DNA of 64,000 bases from assembly GCA_900708905.1 (NCBI GenBank), contig CAADRB010000001.1, positions 3,421,189 to 3,485,188 on the forward strand, in the 5' to 3' direction. Shown here one piece after another: positions 58,159-64,000 of the stretch; the first letter of the stretch is position 1, and each line of letters begins with the position of its first letter. Under the pieces are notes generated by a model. It saw only the letters and a list, made by a program, of their open reading frames with translations, made no database searches and was not told the DNA's origin. The stretch comes from Hymenolepis diminuta. Its lineage: Eukaryota > Platyhelminthes > Cestoda > Cyclophyllidea > Hymenolepididae. Both the position numbers and the translations under genes were made by a program.

Positions 58159-59437
58159 CATGATGCGTAAGGTATCTGAGAACACTTATATTTTTTGTAA
58201 TTTAAACTAACCCGATCATAATTGGCGCATTTTCTAAGTAAGAAGATCTCATGGCAGATACTACTATAACTAATGAAATGAAGAGACACGTTGTAATAGT
58301 GTCTATCAAAACCAAATACAGAGATCGCCACATCTTCCGTTTGCAAAGTTAGAAAGGAGTTGCTGAACGAAAACAACAGAGATGACGTGCCTGCCACGAG
58401 GAAGAGAAAAGAGCGTTGTCAAAGATCTGCTGACTCACACACACACTCACTCACTCGCTCATCCGGAATATCTGGGTTTGTGAGAAGAGTACATGACATG
58501 ACATGACATGGTGGACGAAAATCATGGGAAGTGAATACGCGACATCTTGTCAAAGATCAGCAAGTGTCTGAAGGAACGACAACATACAAGAAATGTTGTT
58601 CACCAAGACTCCGGTTACAAATCTCATACGCTCATCTCAGGTGAGGTCAGTTTACGTGGACAAAAGCAACTCAAGAGCATCGTTTAATGCGTACAAAAGG
58701 AACCCAGAAGACGAGGAGTTTCTTTTTTTTCTCCCAGGAAATAACTTCCACGAGGATGAAGGAGTGAATTGGGGAAATGATAGGTGGGTGGCAATGTGGG
58801 AGTGGACTCCACTAAAGTTCCAACTGTTGTGCATACACACGAAGTTTCCACCAACAGTGATGCTTTTCGGTATTACTGTTGTTAGCAGTGAGGGAGGGGC
58901 ATCATGACACCCCAATTTTTTTCCACAGGGCCTTAGAGCTAATGTAGATGCAGATGCAGATGCGGATGCCTATGTGAGGACTCCTCAAACCATTGTTATC
59001 AAGCCGCCTTCGATAGACAGTGTAGGAAGACCCCCTACGTCTTCCAACAAGCTTCACCTCCATCTCATGAAGCTTTCAAAACCCAGGATTGGATGGATGG
59101 CCGAGAATTGTTGATTATTACGTGAGGGGCGGGGTGTGGTTGAAAAGGAGGTCAATAAACATTCCCATAACACCAAATCCTCCTCTCTGATGGAAGCAAT
59201 AGTTCGATCGATGGTGGACATCACAAAAAAGGCCACCAGATGAAAGCTTTCAGTGGGTCGCTTTTGGACTTGAATTGAGTCGGTAATGGAAGAAGAAGGA
59301 GGATATATAAAATAAAACCTAATATACTAATATGTATATTTGTTTTGTACAAGAAATTGTAAGTTTCAACCATGAATAGTTTCGTTTTCTGTTTTTTTCT
59401 AAAAGTGCATGTGTCCTCAGATGCTTTATGCACCCCG
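58159..59437 (+). mobile_element. mariner transposon, degenerate copy 2 with both terminal repeats
   Basis: The 1279-bp element is flanked by TA at 58157-58158 and 59438-59439, the target duplication of Tc1/mariner elements. Its ends are imperfect inverted repeats: 20 of the outer 27 bases agree (CATGATGCGTAAGG on the left, CGGGGTGCATAAAG on the right, read inward), and the block ATCTGAG is exact. Six of the seven differences are transitions. The interior equals the reverse complement of 39412-40650 apart from one homopolymer base. The two copies lie 17.5 kb apart, with their transposase strands diverging outward. Confidence 0.92.
58300..59300 (+). pseudogene. mariner transposase pseudogene, copy 2 (D,D34D type, all catalytic positions lost)
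   Basis: Spread over several frames, the recognisable parts in order are KVRKELLNENNRDDVPATRK in the N-terminal DNA-binding domain, FVRRVHDM, VVHQDSGYKSHTL, the catalytic-domain part DEEFLFFLPGNNFHED to FPPTVMLFG, VVSSEGG, FFPQGLRANVDA, QTIVIKPPSIDSVGRP, and DYYV followed by VVEKEVNKHSHNTK. Where active mariners have SDEK there is LPGN, so the first Asp is lost. QQD reads QQA, losing the second. The segment with SPDLNP, which holds the third Asp, is deleted before DYYV. At least three frame changes and several stops are present. The only long intact frame is 104 residues (58593-58907). It is inactive; its ends could still be used in trans by a related enzyme. Confidence 0.9.
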
Positions 59438-59439
59438 TA

Positions 59440-59929
59440 TATTCCTTATTGAAGGAATTGAATAGAAGGCACTATCATCATTTTTTATCGTTTTTGTCCT
59501 TTTATACCTCTAAGCAGCCACCTTAATCCCCCTTCTTCTTTAATTATCGTAATAGATACCCCTAATTGAGTTCATTTGGTCTTTCTTTTGATGATCAAAT
59601 AAAATTGGTAGTAGCCAGTGGCACAGCGGCTAACATTCTCACGGATTCGATGCCGACGAGTGAACTCCAACAAAGTAGGAATGCGAATAGCACTGGTTGA
59701 ATTTGACTGATAAAGGGGTTGACAAAATTTAAGTGTTTTCCCTTCTGCACTAAATAAGTGTTACATAACGCTTTTCTAAATGATTATTTAAAATAAAGGA
59801 ATATTACAAATCAAAATAATATTACCATTAATGAAAATGATGTTATTAATTTATCACCTTTTTCATTATATCTACCACATTTTGCTTTTTCTTTCTAAAT
59901 TATTACCCACTGAAATGCAAAAAATTACA
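59440..59929. other. gene-free stretch with a possible tRNA-like SINE head
   Basis: CCAGTGGCACAGCGGCTAAC followed by ACGGATTCGATGCC at about 59617-59655 resembles A and B boxes, as in family B. The body after it is only vaguely like that family. Confidence 0.35.
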
Positions 59930-60180
59930 CTTATTGATTATGGCAGGCAAATGAAATGTGTTCACAAAAGTTCAAAAAATTGAAAAGGGGAGGAGATCAA
60001 AATGACGCGGAGAGGAACTTCAAGGTATCTAAGAGCCTTTCTTCGTTTTACTTTTTCTGTTGGATTGCCCAATGTTTTCTAAATGAGTAGCTCACGTTCA
60101 ACGATTTAATATTTCATGATTCGCCCTATGAATTGCAGTATATGCTTGCCTACCAATTCCACTCCGTATTAAAAGTATTT
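59930..60180 (+). repeat. dispersed repeat family F, copy 7
   Basis: ATTATGGCAGGCAAATGAAATG, AAAAGGGGAGGAGATCAAAATG, CTTCAAGGTATCTAAGAGCC and ATTTCATGATTCGCCC keep the family order. Confidence 0.45.
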
Positions 60181-61080
60181 CTAATCATTTTGATCGGTCT
60201 CGCCTCTTCAATTTATTTTTTCTTCCAATGGTTGAGAGGGCAAAATGAACTTATGTGATATCAAGCAGCTTACAGCCTTGATGGAGAAGTGGTGGAATAG
60301 CTTAATATTTCAAGTTAGAGGAGCTCCGTAAGCTGTGTTTACTCTTTAGATTGAAACCTTTTCTAACCCCACTTCTATCTTTCCTATTCAATCACCTAAT
60401 TAATAAAATTTATTCGCTCATTAATATTACTACAACTGCTCATCGGGTCTTCCTTCATCTAATTGCTTGAAATTGACTTCAGTATCATAGTTTTAACTCC
60501 AAGAACGAATTTCTCCACTTATATTTGCAGTTAATTAATTTTCTTATCAAATTTTTATACATTATTTCTTTTTATTTTATCAAAAATTGCTGTAATAAAG
60601 CAAATTAGTTTATAAACTTCAATCGATATATAAAAATAAGAAAAAGTCTGAAATTAAATCAATTTAATTGGGAGAAAGCTGGATATATATTAGTTACGTT
60701 ACATTTAAATGGAATCGTAAAATGTTGGATATAAAATACACTCAAAGTACGTGACTCACCTTGTTCCAAAATGTGTCTGAAAAACTCAAATCAGGATGGG
60801 GTTTGATCAAGGGTGTGACCTTGATATATTATACCTATCTTAAAATTGTATCAAAACCCGATTTTAAGGTAGTTCATCTACTAAAATATCAGGCAGATGT
60901 TGGTTTGTAAGTTTCAGTGAACATTTTTTAATTAATATTAACCATTAATTAATTAATGGCTTGTGGGATCGGCTATGTTTTAAGTGTTTTCGCTGGTCTC
61001 ATCTATCTGCTCATGGCTTATCATTCTGCATCCTTGGCTTTTGAAAGAAAAATATCGATCCAAGGTGTCAGAGAAACCTT
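60181..61080. other. gene-free stretch
   Basis: Contains AATGTGTCTGAAAAACTC and GGTGTGACCTTGATATATT (60766-60828), which resemble short segments at 61828-61900 and 62235-62290 (family M, tentative). Confidence 0.4.
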
Positions 61081-61254
61081 TTTTTAACTGGGCAGCCATG
61101 GCCTAAACAGTCAACAATGTCGATTCCCGCCTCTAGGACCGTAAATTCCCATGTGGGGATGCGGGCGAGAATAATAAAGGCTGAAGCTATCAAATGTATG
61201 CGAAAGTTCGCAGAAAAGGATGTAATTTTTTTCGCACTAACTTCGCATCCGCTT
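61081..61254. other. GC-richer block open on both strands, unidentified
   Basis: On plus, a frame without stops reads TMSIPASRTVNSHVGMRARI and ends at TAA near 61268. On minus, the 96-residue frame 61068-61358 includes IPTWEFTVLEAGIDIVDC. Both look more protein-like than the AT-rich surroundings, and I cannot tell which, if either, is real. CCATGGCCTAA also occurs as CATGGCCTAA near 47923, hinting at an old repeat. Confidence 0.25.
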
Positions 61255-61570
61255 GTCCGATTATTATAATTGAAATTTTTTATTTTCTTATTGCCCATGA
61301 CAATCAAAAATCTTGTATGGGAAATCTCGCAGAAAAGCATTTGAGTAAACAACTTCAAGGAGGTATGAAGTGAAAGAAATGGTCAAGAATAAGTTATTAA
61401 TTAAATCACGGTTTCAATAGCCCTACCGTGTTTGAATTATGAGAACATTGGGTTGTCCACATTCTCATAAAGAGTTCACTGCATGATGTCCTAATGTTCA
61501 AATTCCATGAATTTACTATTTGAACTGGCTGACCGGTTGATTTATTTTCATACTTGGTCAGCTATCGGAA
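61255..61570 (+). repeat. dispersed repeat family F, copy 8
   Basis: Begins at ATTATTATAATTGAAATT; includes CACATTCTCATAAAGAGTTCACTGC, ATGTTCAAATTCCATGAATTTAC and GACCGGTTGATTTATTT. Confidence 0.5.
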
Positions 61571-62369
61571 TAACGTTCTCCTTTTGAGACATTTGTAACA
61601 TTAATGGTGATATTTCTTTCCCTTTTTTAAGTACTAGATACGGTATAATAGATTAGGGATTCATTTTGTTGAACATAAAAATCCAAACAAATCTACTATT
61701 ACTTCAGTATAATGGAGAAGAAACACTCTCTTTGAAATATGGATAAACTGGATGTATATTTTTAATGTTTCACCTAGATGGGATCATTAAAAAAGATTCA
61801 AATCAACTCAAAATCGATTACCTAGGAGTGCCTGAGAAACTAAAATCAGGACGGAAGGAGCTTTGGATTGCAACTTTGATACTTGTATCGAAGTAAGCTT
61901 TGAAAATTGTTAATTTACTTAATATGCCAGTTCAAATGTCATACAGTTGTGGATATGTAAAATTCAGGTACTTTTGCAGAGTTAAGTAGCTATTTATCAT
62001 TACAGTAGCGTATCAACAGCTATAATTAACTCCGATCGGCAGTTTTTAGCAAACTCTTTTCTTTCTACTACTCCTGCCTACCTACTATATTTTAACTCCT
62101 TTGTCATTTCTTGTTAGAACATTATCTTCATAGAGCCTTTAATTGTCTTCTTTCTGTAGCCGTGATTCACTCATATTTTATGATTCTAGCCTTTATCCAT
62201 CTAGATCTGGTAACATTCTAGTCCTAGACCGCCAAAAATGTCAAAGGTGGGATGATATACGGGGTTTTACCTTGATATATTTCATTTGCCTTCATTCTGT
62301 ATCTAAGTATAATCATTTATAACTTCTCAGTTGCTCTTTATTAAAGCTACAGTTATTCAGAACAAAAAA
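61571..62369. other. gene-free stretch
   Basis: Holds two short family M segments (61828-61900 and 62235-62290). No gene. Confidence 0.4.
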
Positions 62370-62620
62370 AAGAAGAAAAGAGAAGAACTATAGCTCAAGC
62401 GACCGGTTTTCTATTAACAGGATGAATATACCTATATGGGTTTGAAGAAGAGCTTCTCCACAGGTGGTCTCGCCTATCCTTTTGTAAACATAGAAATCCA
62501 ATGATCGATAATCCAGTGTATGAGAGATGAGCTTGCGAGTTTCCCTCGGCTGTAGCGAAAATATTCAATTAGGTTTCCTGGCAAATTGAAGCTAGTTTAT
62601 TTGCTAAAAGTGCAAATTTG
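62370..62620 (+). repeat. dispersed repeat family G, copy 4
   Basis: GAACTATAGCTCAAGCGACCG, GGTTTTCTATTAACAGGATGAATA, GGTGGTCTCGCCTATCC, GAAATCCAATGATCGATAATCCAGTG and TAGCGAAAATATTCAATTAG link it to copies 1-3. Confidence 0.6.
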
Positions 62621-63489
62621 TTTTTATAAAGGTATGCTATCGCTCATGTTTTGATTGATCGCTACTGTAATACAGCCCCAGCAACAATTAATTCAAATCC
62701 AGTGTAATATGTAATAAAAAGACCGACATAATTTCTCTTCAAGAACCTTTATAGGAAAAAGGTCTTCATCGTATACTTGATGGATGATGGGAATAGAGGG
62801 GAATGGGGAATCCTGATAAAGTGCTCTTTATTTACAAGGACCAAAGTAATAGTTGTAAAGAAGGAATGAGAAAACATAAATGAATGTCTCAAGAAAGTTT
62901 GTCCAAATCCAAAACTAAAGTACATTCACTCTTTAACAGTAATATTGTCATTAGATATATTTATTTCGATACGCTTATTTATTTTATCATAAAAATCGCT
63001 TGATTATTCCAGGACACAATCCCGGTAATGAAATACTGGAGTTTACGAGTAATATAAATAACCACCATTCCATCAAACCTCTGCAGTGGTTAAGTCCTGA
63101 GTGCAATAAAACGCGCTAGAAACAAACAGCGCATTCCCATTACCATCTAAAGGTATTCCATGATATTTCCTATTTAAGGCAAATGGATTCGATATCATTG
63201 GGATATTCAGAGGTTTCATTCAATTTGGATAAAGTGTTTAGATTGCTCTCAGTAATGTAAACTTCGTTGAAATTGAATGTTATTTAAATCAAACATAAAT
63301 ATTAATGTGTGTTTTACAAATGCAACGTGTCATACTTTGTGTGGGAGTTGAGTGTACAGAACAGGGATTGGTGTGTATAATGACGTGAGGTCTGTAGGAT
63401 AACTCTGTGCATTTTCCAGAATTACCTTTTATTCGCGTTCTCCACGATAATACCTCAGTTTTCCCACCCACGAAGTTGGAGCGACCTCA
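62621..63489. other. gene-free stretch
   Basis: No coding signal was seen; the minus frame 63289-63471 is unsupported. Confidence 0.5.
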
Positions 63490-64000
63490 TTTATGTCCCT
63501 ATGACGCATAACCCCTGTTTGACATGTCTAAACGCGTTTATCGATTTCCCCCCTTTTCTATAACCGCCTCGCTTCATATAAAAAGCCAGTCTGCGCTCAT
63601 GCTCTGGCGTGGCCTTACCCAAGTGACTCATATAAAGCTACTCTTGTTTATCCAGACAAAAAAAACACACTTGTCAGTGCGGACTCCTACGCGTCCTGTT
63701 CATCTCCTCTCTTCCTCAGCACGCTGCTCTCCCTCTCTCTCTCTCTCTCTCTCCCTCTCTCTGTTACTCATTGGGGCTTTCTTGAATACATTTTTGGTCT
63801 ACTCAACTCTTGGTGTTCTGCTTCACAATTGTTGTTGGCTCTTACTGAAACAGCTACGAATTGGTTGGCGTAATTTGTTAGCTGCAAACCGTTGGTTGTT
63901 ATCTAACTCCAACAGGTCTATAGAAGTTACATCGATCGAATATTTTGAATAAGTCAAGCCACTCATGTCGCCAGATCAGTTCGGAGGTGGCAGGCAAGCC
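63490..64000 (+). repeat. dispersed repeat family J, copy 2, running off the window
   Basis: The left part matches 6970-7385; the last 120 bases match the reverse complement of 13195-13320 closely. This is the only copy that joins both parts, so the full element exceeds 510 bases. It carries CATATAAAAAG (63577) and CATATAAAG (63630), both TATA-like, then a long CT tract. The 142-residue frame 63524-63952 has no recognised domain and no conserved counterpart. Confidence 0.6.
63722..63762. repeat. (CT)n microsatellite
   Basis: A nearly uninterrupted CT tract of about 40 bases inside family J. The equivalent place in copy 1 (7180-7215) is also CT-rich. Confidence 0.85.

Noticed and set aside
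63524..63952. 142-residue open frame at the right end
   Set aside because: It lies inside repeat family J, includes a CT microsatellite translation, and the other copies do not keep a matching frame.
1..64000. CRISPR arrays, prophage, bacterial operons or rRNA
   Set aside because: No regularly spaced repeats, no bacterial-type gene packing and no rRNA-like blocks are present; the DNA is eukaryotic.

Overview
The window looks like nuclear DNA from an invertebrate animal: AT-rich, very gene-poor, eukaryotic splice signals, degenerate transposons, and many short old repeats. A flatworm (possibly tapeworm-like) is my best guess. It rests mainly on the divergent intronless class A GPCR and on general genome character; no lineage-diagnostic gene is present, so the taxon is inference only. 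No operons, bacterial promoters or CRISPR arrays were seen.

Layout. (1) 1-3104 is the 3' end of a plus-strand gene: intron-like DNA, then a clear terminal coding exon (2949-3104) whose upstream exons lie outside the window. (2) About 3.1-36 kb is a gene desert built from old dispersed repeats. Here they are called families A to N, recognised by eye as sequences occurring 2-8 times in the window. It also holds a decayed LINE 3' end (30709-30984), a possible second LINE fragment (24853-25056) and a strong G-quadruplex motif (20962-20988). (3) 36333-37790 (minus) is the one complete, confidently coding gene, a 485-residue seven-transmembrane receptor with a candidate CCAAT-type promoter just upstream. 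(4) 39.4-40.7 kb and 58.2-59.4 kb hold two copies of one dead mariner element in opposite orientation. Their 1.24-kb interiors appear identical apart from one homopolymer indel, but their ends differ. (5) Between and around them are more repeats, a 725-bp assembly gap (44449-45173) and a candidate small membrane-protein gene with a one-base frameshift (50753-51050, minus). (6) The window ends inside another copy of repeat family J.

The genes show no functional link to each other. The most notable signal is the mariner pair: both copies share the same inactivating changes at all three catalytic positions, are nearly identical inside, and diverge at the termini. Gene conversion, trans-mobilisation of a dead copy, or assembly consensus collapse could each explain part of this. 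No convincing new biological system was found. Repeat boundaries are visual estimates, probably good to a few tens of bases.
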